From Frateuria sp. Soil773 (GTDB lineage: Bacteria > Pseudomonadota > Gammaproteobacteria > Xanthomonadales > Rhodanobacteraceae): a stretch of DNA of 41,851 nucleotides. Under the pieces are notes generated by a model that did no database searches, was not told where the DNA came from, and worked only from the letters and a program-made list of their open reading frames with translations. This document shows positions 29,136-38,131 of the stretch, in pieces. Every line of letters begins with the position of its first letter. Positions within the stretch are counted from its first letter, which is position 1. The stretch covers positions 2,355-44,205 of the forward strand of contig NZ_LMSL01000040.1 of the NCBI RefSeq assembly GCF_001428405.1. Direction: 5' to 3'. Both the position numbers and the translations under genes were made by a program.

Positions 29136-29945
29136 CTACGGGTCCAGGTTGCGGTAGCGCTTCGACTCGCGCGCCGACAGCCACAGCGCCCACCGGTCGG
29201 GCAGCAGCTTCGCCACGGCCTTGATCGCGCGGTTGACCCGGCCGGTGACGTGCACCACCTCGCCGCGCTCGACCGCCGCCACGCCCTGGCGCGCCACTTC
29301 CTCGGCGCTTTGCCACATGAAGCCGGGCATCTGGTCCATCTTCTCGCGGGTGCCGGTGACGTCGTGGAACTCGGACCAGGTGAAGCCGGGACACAGCGCG
29401 CAGACCTGCACGCCGAGGTGCCGGTTCTCCAGCGCCAGCGACTGCGAGAACTTGATCAGGTAGGCCTTGGCGGCGGCATACAGCGTATGCCCGGCCGAAC
29501 CGGGAATGTGCCCGGCCAGCGAGGCGACGTTGACGATGCGTCCGTAGCCGCGCCGGCGCATGCCGGGCAGCAGGCGCCAGGCCAGCTCGGTGGGCGCCGT
29601 CATCAGCACCTGGATGAAGTCCGCATGGTTGCGCCAGGCGTTCGCCTCGAACGTGCCCGGCACGCCGTAGCCGGCGTTGTTCACCAGCCAGTCCACGGCC
29701 AGCCCGCGTCGCTCCAGCGCGTCGCAGAGCTGGTGGACGGCGGCCGGGTCGGCGAGATCGGCGGGCAGCACGTGGACGCGCGCCGCATGCCGGCTTTCCA
29801 GTTCCCGCGCTAGCGACTCCAGCCGCCCGGCGCGGCGCGCCACCAGTACCAGGTCATGGCCGAGCGCGGCCAGCTGGCGTGCGAACGCGGCGCCGATGCC
29901 GGCCGAGGCGCCGGTGACCAGGCTGAGCGGGCGATCGGTCGGCAT
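29136..29945 (-). CDS. Short-chain dehydrogenase/reductase
   Basis: A 269-residue classical SDR. The nucleotide-binding loop is TGASAGIG (residues 11-18), NNAG at 89-92, catalytic Ser142 in NVASLAG, and YAAAK (Tyr156, Lys160). An Arg pair after strand 2 (VARRAGRL, 35-42) favours NADP(H). The C-terminus (VNRAIKAVAKLLPDRWALWL) is hydrophobic and may touch the membrane. The family is broad; this subtype (DltE/YdfG-like) reduces or oxidises small alcohols or carbonyls, and no substrate can be named. The ATG at 29945 removes an unlikely N-terminal extension. It is divergent from tpiA. Confidence 0.88.
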   Translation of the reverse strand: MPTDRPLSLVTGASAGIGAAFARQLAALGHDLVLVARRAGRLESLARELESRHAARVHVLPADLADPAAVHQLCDALERRGLAVDWLVNNAGYGVPGTFEANAWRNHADFIQVLMTAPTELAWRLLPGMRRRGYGRIVNVASLAGHIPGSAGHTLYAAAKAYLIKFSQSLALENRHLGVQVCALCPGFTWSEFHDVTGTREKMDQMPGFMWQSAEEVARQGVAAVERGEVVHVTGRVNRAIKAVAKLLPDRWALWLSARESKRYRNLDP

Positions 29946-30072
29946 GCTTGGATTCCCGGGGCGGAGACCGGCCCATCTTGACGGCGCGCCGGCCGGGGCG
30001 CCAGTCGCAGCCGTTTGCCCGGGCATGGGGCCGTCGCTAAGCTAGCCGTTTGATCGCACCGGGAAGCAGGGC

Positions 30073-30825
30073 ATGCGCAAGAAACTCGTCGCCGGTAACT
30101 GGAAGATGCACGGCAGTCGCTCGATGGCGGAGGCGCTGGTGCGCGACATCGCCGCACGGCTGCCGGAAACGGAAGCGGACGTGGTGGTGTTCCCGCCGTA
30201 CCCCTACATCGCCGCGCTGGCGGCGGAGCACGCCGGATCCGGCCTGGGCTTCGGCGCGCAGGACGTCAGCGAGCACGAGGGGCAGGGCGCCTATACCGGC
30301 GAGGTGTCCGCGGCCATGCTGGCCGACGTCGGCGCCGGCTGGGCGCTGGTCGGGCATTCGGAGCGCCGCCAGTACCACGGCGAAAGCGACGAGCTGGTGG
30401 CGCGCAAGTTCGCCGCGGCGCGCGCCGGCGGGCTGACCCCGGTCCTGTGCGTCGGCGAGACGCTGGAGCAGCGCGAGGCCGGCCAGACCGAGGCGGTGAT
30501 CGCGCGCCAGCTCGCGGCGGTGATCGCGGCCAACGGCATCGGCAGTTTCGACACCGCGGTAATCGCCTACGAGCCGGTCTGGGCGATCGGCACCGGCCGC
30601 ACCGCCACGCCGGACCAGGCGCAGCAGGCACATGCCTTCATTCGTAGCCAACTCGAAAAGGAAGATGCTATGATTGCCCGTCTGACCCGGCTGCTTTACG
30701 GCGGCAGTGTCAAGGCGGCGAATGCCGCGGAATTGTTCGCGCAGCCGGACGTGGATGGCGGGCTGATCGGCGGCGCCTCCCTGACGTCGGCCGACTTCCT
30801 TGGAATCTGCGCCGCGGCGCACTAA
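30073..30825 (+). CDS. tpiA: Triosephosphate isomerase
   Basis: This glycolytic enzyme interconverts dihydroxyacetone phosphate and glyceraldehyde-3-phosphate. The 250-residue TIM barrel has the catalytic Lys11 (AGNWKMHGS), His95 (VGHSERRQ) and Glu167 (AYEPVWAIGTG), the flexible phosphate loop WAIGTGRTATP, and the end motif LYGGSVKAANAAELFAQPDVDG. It is followed after 21 bp by secG, as in many proteobacteria, where the pair precedes a leucine tRNA. The ATG at 30073 is chosen; an in-frame ATG elsewhere would lose the NWK motif. Confidence 0.97.
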   Translation: MRKKLVAGNWKMHGSRSMAEALVRDIAARLPETEADVVVFPPYPYIAALAAEHAGSGLGFGAQDVSEHEGQGAYTGEVSAAMLADVGAGWALVGHSERRQYHGESDELVARKFAAARAGGLTPVLCVGETLEQREAGQTEAVIARQLAAVIAANGIGSFDTAVIAYEPVWAIGTGRTATPDQAQQAHAFIRSQLEKEDAMIARLTRLLYGGSVKAANAAELFAQPDVDGGLIGGASLTSADFLGICAAAH

Positions 30826-30846
30826 AGCGCTACGGACCCATAAACC

Positions 30847-31299
30847 ATGTTCGTCATCTTCAGCGTGTTCTACATCCTGATCGCGGCGGCGATGATCGTG
30901 CTGATCCTGATGCAGCGCGGCGCCGGCGCCGACGCGGGCTCCGGTTTCGGCGGCGGCGCCTCGGCCACCGTGTTCGGCGCGCGCGGCTCCTCCAGCTTCC
31001 TGACCCGCGCCACGGCGACGCTGGCCGGGCTGTTCTTCCTGCTCAGCCTCGGCATGGGCATGTACCTGAGCCATCACGGCGCGCCGCATAAGGCTTCGGA
31101 TGCGGATCTCGGCGTGATGTCGGGTCTTGCCAACAAGCCTGCGGCAACCCAGAATGCGCAGCCCGCGGCACCGGCCAACGCCGAAGTGCCGCAGGCCACG
31201 CCGGCCGCCGCGAACGGCGACGTGCCGGCGGCCAGCACCGCTCCGGCCAAGAGCCAGGGCGACGTGCCGGCGGCGACGGATCCGGCGAAGAAGCAGTAA
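30847..31299 (+). CDS. secG: Protein-export membrane protein SecG
   Basis: The small third subunit of the SecYEG translocon. At 150 residues it is longer than E. coli SecG (110). Two transmembrane helices are visible, VFYILIAAAMIVLILMQRG (about 6-24) and ATATLAGLFFLLSLGMGMYL (about 56-75), separated by the conserved Gly-rich loop GAGADAGSGFGGGASATVFGA. The C-terminal ~70 residues are Ala/Pro/Gln-rich with repeated D/E-VPxA units (AEVPQATPAA, GDVPAAS, GDVPAATD), a low-complexity tail. It follows tpiA and lies 11 bp before tRNA-Leu. Confidence 0.95.
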   Translation: MFVIFSVFYILIAAAMIVLILMQRGAGADAGSGFGGGASATVFGARGSSSFLTRATATLAGLFFLLSLGMGMYLSHHGAPHKASDADLGVMSGLANKPAATQNAQPAAPANAEVPQATPAAANGDVPAASTAPAKSQGDVPAATDPAKKQ

Positions 31300-31310
31300 G
31301 CAAGACACCT

Positions 31311-31395
31311 GCCCAGGTGGCGGAATTGGTAGACGCACTACCTTGAGGTGGTAGCGCCGAGAGGCGTGGGGGTTCGAGTCCCCCCTTGGGCACCA
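31311..31395 (+). tRNA. tRNA-Leu (anticodon GAG)
   Basis: An 85-nt cloverleaf with encoded CCA. The acceptor arm GCCCAGG pairs with the 3' CTTGGGC (one G-T). The D-loop is AATTGGTAGACG. The anticodon arm CTACC/GGTAG encloses TTGAGGT, giving anticodon GAG at 31345-31347. A long variable arm (CGCCGAGAGGCG) is typical of a class II leucine tRNA, and the T arm GGGGGTTCGAGTCCCCC is intact. It is downstream of secG, so may be processed from the tpiA-secG transcript, and is followed by a terminator. Confidence 0.97.
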
Positions 31396-31430
31396 ATACC
31401 GGGTTCGGCCATGCCGCAGCCCGTTCGAGA

Positions 31431-31453
31431 AACCCGCCGATGGCGGGTTTTTT
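31431..31453 (+). terminator. Intrinsic terminator after tRNA-Leu
   Basis: AACCCGCC (31431-31438) pairs with GGCGGGTT (31442-31449) around the loop GAT, and the T-run continues to 31453. This is a good rho-independent terminator ending the tpiA-secG-tRNA transcript. Confidence 0.85.
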
Positions 31454-31545
31454 CGTTTCGATATGCCAAAAGGTGTTATGTCCTATCTTGCATTGCCGTG
31501 GCAGCCTCACCTACTTTCTTCTTTCTCATCCAAGGAGGGAACGAA

Positions 31546-32202
31546 GTGATCAATGTCGTATTGGTGGACGACCATGAACTGGTGCGTACCGGCTTCAGGA
31601 TGATCCTGCAGCAGCAGCCGGACATCGCCATCAGCGGCGAGGCGGGGACGGCGGAGGAGGGGCTGCGGCTGATCCGCACGCTGGCGCCGGACATCGCCCT
31701 GGTCGACGTACACATGCCGGGCATGAGCGGCATCGAGCTGACCGAACGCGTGTGCCGAGCCAAGCTCAACACGCACATCGTCATCGTCACCGTGGTGGAT
31801 GACGCGCGCTTTCCCAAGCGCCTGCTGGATGCGGGCGCCTTGGGCTACCTGACCAAGGGATGCTCGGCGGACGAGTTGCTGGCAGCGGTGCGGCAGGTGG
31901 CCGGCGGGCGGCGCTATCTCGCGCCGGCGGTCGCGCAGCAGCTCGCGCTGGCCACGCTGGACGGCAACGACGGCTCGCCGTTCGACGCGCTGTCCAGCCG
32001 CGAGCTGGAGGTGGCGATGATGCTGGTGCGCGGCAAGCCGCTGACGGTGATCGGCGAGCAGCTCAACCTAAGCCCGAAGACGGTCTCGACCTACAAGCAG
32101 CGGCTGATGGAAAAGCTGCACGTCGAGCACGTCATCGGGCTGGCCCACCTGATGACGGTGCACGGCCTGATCGACACGCCCAATCACCAGGTCGGCGGCT
32201 GA
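31546..32202 (+). CDS. GacA/UvrY-type response regulator (NarL/LuxR family)
   Basis: A 218-residue two-component response regulator very like GacA/UvrY, which is phosphorylated by GacS/BarA and controls CsrA-antagonist small RNAs. The receiver domain has acidic residues D8 and D9, the phospho-acceptor D54 (ALVDVHMPGM) and Lys in YLTKGCSADE. The C-terminal LuxR-type helix-turn-helix runs from LSSRELEVAMMLVRGKPLTV through LSPKTVSTYKQRLMEKL. The start is GTG 31546, fixed by a strong AAGGAGGG ribosome-binding site. No histidine kinase is adjacent, so its partner is encoded elsewhere. Substitution in the receiver (TVVDDAR for the usual TVHxE) is minor. It converges on rne. Confidence 0.92.
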   Translation: MINVVLVDDHELVRTGFRMILQQQPDIAISGEAGTAEEGLRLIRTLAPDIALVDVHMPGMSGIELTERVCRAKLNTHIVIVTVVDDARFPKRLLDAGALGYLTKGCSADELLAAVRQVAGGRRYLAPAVAQQLALATLDGNDGSPFDALSSRELEVAMMLVRGKPLTVIGEQLNLSPKTVSTYKQRLMEKLHVEHVIGLAHLMTVHGLIDTPNHQVGG

Positions 32203-32209
32203 GCGGCCA

Positions 32210-32237
32210 TTCCAGGAGCCAGGAGTTCCAGGAGCCA
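32210..32237. repeat. Short tandem direct repeat
   Basis: The 12-base unit TTCCAGGAGCCA occurs at 32210-32221 and again at 32226-32237, a 16-bp period, right after the response-regulator stop and running into the terminator stem. Probably a local slippage duplication. Confidence 0.6.
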
Positions 32238-32272
32238 CGAAAAAGCCGGGCATCCGCCCGGCTTTTTCGTGG
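32235..32272. terminator. Bidirectional intrinsic terminator between gacA-like gene and rne
   Basis: A long perfect hairpin: CCACGAAAAAGCCGGGC (32235-32251) is complementary to GCCCGGCTTTTTCGTGG (32256-32272), loop ATCC. Each strand has a GC-rich stem top followed by five T, so it can end both the plus-strand response-regulator transcript and the minus-strand rne transcript. Confidence 0.88.
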
Positions 32273-32290
32273 TCCGGCGATGCCGTCAGG

Positions 32291-35200
32291 TCAGCCCTGC
32301 GAGGCATCCCTGTACGGCTGAGCCGGTTCGACCTTGTCTTCCTCGGCCTCGGCCGTCTCGTTCTTCTCGACCGAGGGCTCCGATGCGGCTTGCGCAAGCA
32401 GGTCTCCCTGCTTGGGCAGTGGAAGGGTCGAAGCCGGCTCCGCTTCCACCGGCACGACGCTGGCCGCTACGGGAGCGGGCTCCTCGCGCGTGGCGGGCGC
32501 CGGTTCGGTTGCCGGGGCTGCCGGTTCGGCGATTTCCTCGGCTGGCGCGATCGCTTCGACGGGCGCGGCCGTCGCGACGAGCGGCGCTGCCGGTTCGGCA
32601 GGCTGCTGGACGGTCACCGACACGGGCGGCGCCGAGACCGGCTCGACGTCCGCAGGCGCCTTGGCCTCGACCTGTTCCTGCGCCGTCGTCGCCTCCGGAA
32701 TCGGCGGCAGCGGTGGCAGGTTGAATGCAACCGGCGCGCTCATCGGGGCGGCGACGGGCGCTTCGTCGAGCGGATCGACGGGCTGCGTGGGTTTTTCGGC
32801 GGGAGCGGCGACGTCCTGCCTGGACTCCGCGGCGGCGGCGACGGTGGGCGCAGCAACCGGTGCGGATGCCGGCGAGCGGGGCTCGCGGGCCGAGGTGGTC
32901 CTGGCTTCGACGGCATCGCCGGCGGGCTCGCGGTCCTCGTCGTCCAGCTCCTGCGCCTGCTGGTCGTCGATGCCGTTCTCGACGGCGCCGGCCTCGTCGT
33001 GGCGACGGCGGCGGCGACCGCCGCGACGGCCGCGACGGCGGCGGCCCTGGCCGCCTTCGCCATCGAGCTTGGCGTCGTCGCCGGCCGGGGCTTCTGCGGC
33101 GGCGGGCAACTTGGCCAGCTCGGCCTCCTTGGCGGGATCGGCGGCAGGAACCGCCGCAACGGCGGCCGGGGTCGCGACAACGGCCGCCGGGCGTTCATTG
33201 GCGGGACGCTCGCTCTGGGCGGGCTTCGGCTGGCGTTCGGGCTTGTTGGCGGCGGGCTTGACGCGTTGCTCGGCCGGCGCTGCCTGCTCGACGGCGACGG
33301 ACGCCGGCTTGGGCTGCCGCTCCGGCTTGGCCGATTGCGACGCCTGCGCCTGGCGGTTCGCGCCCTGGCCGGCGTTGCGCTGGCGGTCGTTCCGGTCGTT
33401 CCGCGACTGGCTGTTCTTGCCCTGGCTCTGGCCCTGGCCTTGCGGCTGCGACGGCTCGCGGCGCGACTGGCGCGCGGCATTGGCCTGCTGCTGGCCCGGG
33501 CGGCCGCGCTCGTCGCGGCGCGGGCCGCGGCCGGCCTGGCCGGCTTCGTTGTTGCGTTGCGGTGCGGCCGCCGGCTTGGCCGGAGCCTCGGCCGGGCCGC
33601 GGAACCAGCCGAGCAGGCGCGCGATCACGCCGCCCTGCGGGGCCGGCGCGGCGGCGGGTACCGCCGCCGGCTTGCTGCGCTGGGGCGCGGTGGTGACCGG
33701 CGCGGCCGTTTCCTCGCGTACCGGGGCCGGGGTGGCCGGCACGATGCCGCTGACTGCCGGCTGCTCGCCGCTGCCCAGCGCCTGGCCCATCTTCGGGACC
33801 GGCGAGGCCTCGACGGCGGTGAGCCGCTCGTAGCTGGGCTTGCTGTGCTCGCCCATGTCCGCTTCCTTGATCCGCTGGATCTCGATGTGCGGCGTTTCCA
33901 GCTTGTCGTCGGCGACGATGACCACGTGCACCTTGTTGCGCAGCTCGATCTCGACCACGCTGGCGCGCTTCTCGTTGAGCATGAAGTTGGCGACGGTCGG
34001 CGGCGCCTGCACCAGCACCTGGCCGGTGTTGTCCTTCATGGCGTGCTCTTCGATCAGGCGCAGGGTCGACAGCGACAGCGATTCCACGCCGCGGATGTGG
34101 CCGTGGCCCTCGCAGCGCGGGCAGACGACCTGGGTGGCCTCGCCGAGCGACGGGCGCAGGCGCTGGCGCGACATCTCCAGCAGGCCGAAGCGGCTGATGC
34201 GGCCGATCTGCACGCGGGCGCGGTCGAGCTTGAGCGCGTCCTTGAGTTTTTCCTCCACCTCGCGCTGGTGGCGCGGGCTGTCCATGTCGATGAAGTCGAT
34301 CACGATCAGGCCGCCGGCGTCGCGGATGCGCAACTGGCGGGCGATCTCCACCGCCGCCTCGCAGTTGGTGTTGAACGCGGTCTCCTCGATGTCCGAGCCC
34401 TTGGTGGCCTTGGAGGAGTTGATGTCGATCGCGGTGAGCGCCTCGGTCTGGTCGATCACGATCGAGCCGCCGGAGGGCAGGCGCACCTGGCGGTCGAACG
34501 CGCTCTCGATCTGGGTCTCGATCTGGTAGCGCGAGAACAGCGGGGTGTCGTCCTTGTAGAGCTTGAGCTTGCGCAGGGCGTTGGGCATCACCTGCTGCAT
34601 GAACTCGCGGGCGTCGCTGTACAGCGATTCCTCGTCGATGAGGATCTCGCCGATGTCGTTGCGCAGGTAGTCGCGCAGGGCGCGGATGAACAGCTTCGAT
34701 TCCTGGTAGATCAGGAACGGCGCGCGCTGCTTGCTGGCCGCCTCGGAAATCGAGCGCCACAGGGTCAGCAGGTAGTCCAGGTCCCACTGCAGCTCTTCGG
34801 CGTCGCGGCCCATGCCGGCGGTGCGCACGATCAGGCCGACGTCGTCCGGCACGGTGAGGTGGTCCAGCGCTTCCTTCAGCGCCTGGCGGTCCTCGCCCTC
34901 GATCCGGCGCGAGACGCCGCCGGCCTTCGGGTTGTTCGGCATCAGCACCATGTAGCGGCCGGCGAGGCTGATGAAGGTGGTCAGCGCCGCGCCCTTGTTG
35001 CCGCGCTCTTCCTTCTCGACCTGGACGACCAGTTCCTGGCCTTCCTTGAGCAGGTCGCGGATGTTCGACTTGTTCGGGTCCAGGCCCGGGGTGAAATAGT
35101 CGCGGGAGATTTCCTTCAGCGGCAGGAAGCCGTGGCGCTCGGCGCCGTAGTCGACGAAGCAGGCTTCCAGCGAGGCCTCGACGCGGGTGATCCGGCCCTT

Positions 35201-35326
35201 GTAGATGTTGGCCTTCTTCTGTTCGCGGGAGGGGATTTCGATATCGAGATCGTAGAGGGTCTGGCCATCGACGATGGCCACGCGCAACTCTTCACGCTGA
35301 GTTGCGTTGATCAACATGCGCTTCAT
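32291..35326 (-). CDS. rne: Ribonuclease E
   Basis: The main endoribonuclease of RNA decay and rRNA/tRNA processing, and the scaffold of the degradosome. The protein is 1011 residues (E. coli 1061). It begins [20 protein letters not shown] exactly as in E. coli, with GAGGA upstream of ATG 35326. The S1 domain ([20 protein letters not shown]), the DNase I-like catalytic part with conserved Asp ([20 protein letters not shown]), and the zinc-link CPRCEGHGH (about Cys404/Cys407) are intact. From about residue 530 the sequence is low-complexity: Arg-rich stretches for RNA binding (RNDRNDRQR), a basic [17 protein letters not shown] patch, and long Ala/Pro/Glu/Val runs. The long 5' leader (35327 upward) may host feedback control of rne mRNA, known in E. 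coli. Confidence 0.97.
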   Translation of the reverse strand: MKRMLINATQREELRVAIVDGQTLYDLDIEIPSREQKKANIYKGRITRVEASLEACFVDYGAERHGFLPLKEISRDYFTPGLDPNKSNIRDLLKEGQELVVQVEKEERGNKGAALTTFISLAGRYMVLMPNNPKAGGVSRRIEGEDRQALKEALDHLTVPDDVGLIVRTAGMGRDAEELQWDLDYLLTLWRSISEAASKQRAPFLIYQESKLFIRALRDYLRNDIGEILIDEESLYSDAREFMQQVMPNALRKLKLYKDDTPLFSRYQIETQIESAFDRQVRLPSGGSIVIDQTEALTAIDINSSKATKGSDIEETAFNTNCEAAVEIARQLRIRDAGGLIVIDFIDMDSPRHQREVEEKLKDALKLDRARVQIGRISRFGLLEMSRQRLRPSLGEATQVVCPRCEGHGHIRGVESLSLSTLRLIEEHAMKDNTGQVLVQAPPTVANFMLNEKRASVVEIELRNKVHVVIVADDKLETPHIEIQRIKEADMGEHSKPSYERLTAVEASPVPKMGQALGSGEQPAVSGIVPATPAPVREETAAPVTTAPQRSKPAAVPAAAPAPQGGVIARLLGWFRGPAEAPAKPAAAPQRNNEAGQAGRGPRRDERGRPGQQQANAARQSRREPSQPQGQGQSQGKNSQSRNDRNDRQRNAGQGANRQAQASQSAKPERQPKPASVAVEQAAPAEQRVKPAANKPERQPKPAQSERPANERPAAVVATPAAVAAVPAADPAKEAELAKLPAAAEAPAGDDAKLDGEGGQGRRRRGRRGGRRRRRHDEAGAVENGIDDQQAQELDDEDREPAGDAVEARTTSAREPRSPASAPVAAPTVAAAAESRQDVAAPAEKPTQPVDPLDEAPVAAPMSAPVAFNLPPLPPIPEATTAQEQVEAKAPADVEPVSAPPVSVTVQQPAEPAAPLVATAAPVEAIAPAEEIAEPAAPATEPAPATREEPAPVAASVVPVEAEPASTLPLPKQGDLLAQAASEPSVEKNETAEAEEDKVEPAQPYRDASQG

Positions 35327-35664
35327 TGTAGTTTTCCTCGGCATTGCCGCGCGTCGCGTGCCGCGGTGGCGCCTTGGGGGCGGCCTGCCGGGGATCGCGC
35401 CGCTGCGGTAAAGCGGCAAATAAACGGTACCGTTTCCGGTCCCGGGGTGATTCGTGGCATGCGCATCGGCCGTTCCGGCATCGCTCGATACCGGACAACG
35501 GCAACCCGAACCGTTACGATGAAAGGGAGCCGCGACCGGCTGCCGGGGATGGCGGCCGGCGCAATCCTCGCCGACGTCACGGGCGGGCGCCCGATCCCCT
35601 CCAAGAACTTCGACGGGCCGGGCGTAGCGCCCGCCGAGTATCCTATTTCGCCAGGTTTTTTTCA
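35327..35664. promoter_or_regulatory. Divergent rne / rluC intergenic region
   Basis: This 338-bp gap must hold the promoters and leaders of rne (minus) and rluC (plus). A perfect 14-bp palindrome AAACGGTACCGTTT lies at 35422-35435, about 96 bp from the rne start, and could be an operator or the apex of a leader hairpin. A small inverted repeat GGGCG/CGCCC occurs near 35620-35632, and TATCCT at about 35639-35644 is a possible -10 box for rluC, without a convincing -35. No gene is supported here. Confidence 0.5.
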
Positions 35665-36666
35665 ATGCAGACGGCAACTTCCCGTGACGCACCTCAAGGT
35701 GTACGTCAAGTCGAGATCGGCCCGGAGCGGGACGGACAGCGCATCGACAATGCCCTGGCGACCCTGCTCAAGGGCGTTCCCAAGAGCATGATCTACCGCA
35801 TTTTGCGCACCGGCCAGGTACGCGTTAACGGCAAGCGGGCGAAGCCGGATACGCGTCTCACGGCCGGCGATATGCTGCGCATCCCGCCGATCCGGGTGGC
35901 CGAGCGGCCGGAAGGCCAGGGGCCGTCCGCCGGGTTGGTGGCCCAGGTGGCCGAGGCGGTGATCTTCGAGGACAAGCACTTCCTGGTCATCGACAAGCCG
36001 GCCGGCATCGCCAGCCATGGCGGCAGCGGTGTCAGCCACGGCGCGATCGAGCTGCTGCGGGCGGCACGCCCCAACGAGCACCTGGAACTGGTCCATCGGC
36101 TGGACCGGGATACCAGCGGGGTGCTGGTGTTCGCCCGGACCCGGGCCGGGCTGGTCGGGCTGCAGGCGGCGATCCGCGCGGGGCAGGTCACCAAGCAGTA
36201 CCTGTGCCTGATGACCGGACATCCGCCCAAGGCCAGGTTCGACGTCAACGCGCCGCTGCTGAAATCGGTGCTTCAGGGCGGAGAACGCATGGTAAGAGTG
36301 TCCGATAACGGCAAGCCATCGCTCACTTTTTTCCGCGAGGTCGAGCAGTATCCGAGTGCCCGGCTGATGCAGGCGACCCTGGGCACCGGGCGCACCCACC
36401 AGATCCGCGTGCACGCCGCCCACGTCGGCTACCCACTGGCCGGCGACCCGAAATACGGCAACAAGGAGATGAACAAGCGCTACCGGGAGCTGGGCTTGCA
36501 GCGGATGTTCCTGCATGCCTCGCACCTCAGCTTCGAACTGGACGGGCGCGACTACAGTTTTTCGGCCACCTTGCCGGACGACTTGAAGAATTTCCTGGAT
36601 GTGCTTGCCGTCAAAGGGAAAAGACTCGTCTATCTATTGGAAAAAACGCGCGCTGACCTCGAGTGA
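35665..36666 (+). CDS. rluC: 23S rRNA pseudouridine synthase C (RluC-type)
   Basis: This enzyme makes pseudouridines 955, 2504 and 2580 in 23S rRNA in E. coli. The protein is 333 residues. An N-terminal S4 RNA-binding domain ([20 protein letters not shown], about 43-62) precedes the RluA-family catalytic domain. The signature is [13 protein letters not shown] with catalytic Asp147. Also seen are [35 protein letters not shown] and HASHLSFEL. The ATG at 35665 follows a T-rich stretch (AGGTTTTTTTC), so its ribosome-binding site is AGG only. The divergent rne-rluC pair is a common arrangement in proteobacteria. Its 3' end overlaps the convergent CPBP-like gene by 33 bp. Confidence 0.95.
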   Translation: MQTATSRDAPQGVRQVEIGPERDGQRIDNALATLLKGVPKSMIYRILRTGQVRVNGKRAKPDTRLTAGDMLRIPPIRVAERPEGQGPSAGLVAQVAEAVIFEDKHFLVIDKPAGIASHGGSGVSHGAIELLRAARPNEHLELVHRLDRDTSGVLVFARTRAGLVGLQAAIRAGQVTKQYLCLMTGHPPKARFDVNAPLLKSVLQGGERMVRVSDNGKPSLTFFREVEQYPSARLMQATLGTGRTHQIRVHAAHVGYPLAGDPKYGNKEMNKRYRELGLQRMFLHASHLSFELDGRDYSFSATLPDDLKNFLDVLAVKGKRLVYLLEKTRADLE

Positions 36667-38124
36667 GCGCAAGGCTCCGCCAGCCAGCCCGGCCTGTACC
36701 AGCAAGGCGCAGGCCGCGTGGGCGACGGCGACCGACAACAGGCTGCGCCCGCGCAGGAAACCCCAGGCCCACCAGGCTTCGGCCAGCAGGCAAAGCTGCA
36801 TCAGGGCGCCGTTCGGGGTATGCAGCAGGGCGAACAGGGTAGCCGCAGCCAGTACGGCCATCCCGGACCAGGGCAGGAGTCTCTCCAGCCGCGGCAGGAC
36901 CACGGTCAGCATCAGCCATTGCTGCAACGTCGCCCAGAGCAGGTAGACCAAGGCCCCGCGCCACCCCGGTGCCTGCAGGGAATGGCCCCAGGCCAGCACC
37001 AGCGCGACCGCGGCCAGCACGGGCCAGCCCGCCCATGCCGCATCCTGCCAGCGTCCGAACCAGCGCCATGGGCGGGCGCCGTCCCGCCTGGCGAAGGCGA
37101 ACAGCAGGGCGCCGACGAAGGCCGCCAGGGCAGGCAAGGGCCGGTCCGATCCCCATTGAAGGCCGGCGATCAGCCATAACGGCCCGACCAGGATGGCGGA
37201 AAGTTCGAGCAGCCGGCCGGCCCGGCCGTCCGATTGCGGCCGGCGGCGCCACAGCCACAGCAGGCCCAGGAGATAGAGCCCGCTGGCCGTGGTCGGCATC
37301 CATGCGGGCGAGGGGGCAGGCGGCGATGCCGACAACGGCTGCTCACCCGGTTGCAGCAGGGCCGCCGGCCAGCGGGCGCGTGCCATGTCGCGCCGTTGCA
37401 GCAGGCTTTCCGCCGAGGCATGGCCGGGCAGGCGGACGCGCGGCATCGCCGGGTCCGCCTGCGGGTTGCCGCCGGACGCATTCATCGAGGGTGCTTGGCC
37501 GGGAGGCGCGGGCGCGGCCATCGCAGGTCCAGGCGGTGCGGCAAGCAAGGCTACCCGGCGCAGTTCCAGGCGGGCGCCTGCCGGTATCCGTGGGCGCAGG
37601 CGCAGCATGGTGGCGACGGAAGGCGCCGTGCAGCCGCCTTGCGCGGAATGCCCGCGCAGGGCGCGCAGGTCGATGGTGAGATCCAGGTCGCCGGCCGGCA
37701 GTGTGGCCCCGGTCGCCAGGCAGGCGCGTTCCGCACTGTCGCGCCACGTCAGGTCCAGGGTTCCGGCGGCGCTGCCATGGCCTTGTACCCGCAGCAATGG
37801 CCAGTGCAGCAGGTCGATCGTCTGCGCCAGCGGCAGGCCCAGCTCGAACGGCGAGCCGTCGCGGCTGGCGATGCGCAGCCCGTCGTTGCCGGCGCGCACG
37901 TCGGCGGCGCCGAAGGCGCGCCCCGCGACCAGGTCGCCGGGCTTGTGCAGCCGCCACTGCCACAGCGGTTGCCCGGCCTGCGCGGCGGCCAGCATCTGCT
38001 CCGACCGGTGGCGCAGGTGGCTGGCGGTGAGGGTGGAGGCGAGCTGGCGCAGGCCGAGCAGGAGCAGGCCCACGGCAAGGCCGGTGCCGAGGATCGCGAC
38101 GAGGCGTTGCGCCGGCGTGCGCAC
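36634..38124 (-). CDS. CPBP-like (Rce1/abortive-infection fold) membrane protein with variant active-site motif
   Basis: A 496-residue protein. The N-terminus has one transmembrane helix (LVAILGTGLAVGLLLLGLRQ) followed by about 240 residues of probably periplasmic sequence with a long Pro/Ala-rich stretch (AAPPGPAMAAPAPPGQAPS). The second half has six to eight membrane helices. The C-terminal block WATLQQWLMLTVVLPRLERL, FALLHTPNGALMQL and VAVAHAACALL aligns with the three CPBP intramembrane-protease motifs EExxxR, FxxxH and HxxxN/B. The two glutamates of motif 1 are Gln401-Gln402 here, while His435 of motif 2 is kept. It may therefore be inactive or work differently. Family assignment is from motif spacing and is moderately sure. 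It overlaps rluC tail to tail and is followed upstream by phhB. Confidence 0.65.
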   Translation of the reverse strand: MRTPAQRLVAILGTGLAVGLLLLGLRQLASTLTASHLRHRSEQMLAAAQAGQPLWQWRLHKPGDLVAGRAFGAADVRAGNDGLRIASRDGSPFELGLPLAQTIDLLHWPLLRVQGHGSAAGTLDLTWRDSAERACLATGATLPAGDLDLTIDLRALRGHSAQGGCTAPSVATMLRLRPRIPAGARLELRRVALLAAPPGPAMAAPAPPGQAPSMNASGGNPQADPAMPRVRLPGHASAESLLQRRDMARARWPAALLQPGEQPLSASPPAPSPAWMPTTASGLYLLGLLWLWRRRPQSDGRAGRLLELSAILVGPLWLIAGLQWGSDRPLPALAAFVGALLFAFARRDGARPWRWFGRWQDAAWAGWPVLAAVALVLAWGHSLQAPGWRGALVYLLWATLQQWLMLTVVLPRLERLLPWSGMAVLAAATLFALLHTPNGALMQLCLLAEAWWAWGFLRGRSLLSVAVAHAACALLVQAGLAGGALRSLEVSARFFQ

Positions 38125-38131
38125 GGAGGAA

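Noticed and set aside
32390-35791. 1133-codon open frame on the plus strand opposite rne
   Set aside because: The rne frame on the minus strand has unmistakable RNase E motifs. The plus-strand reading is low-complexity and has no recognisable domain.
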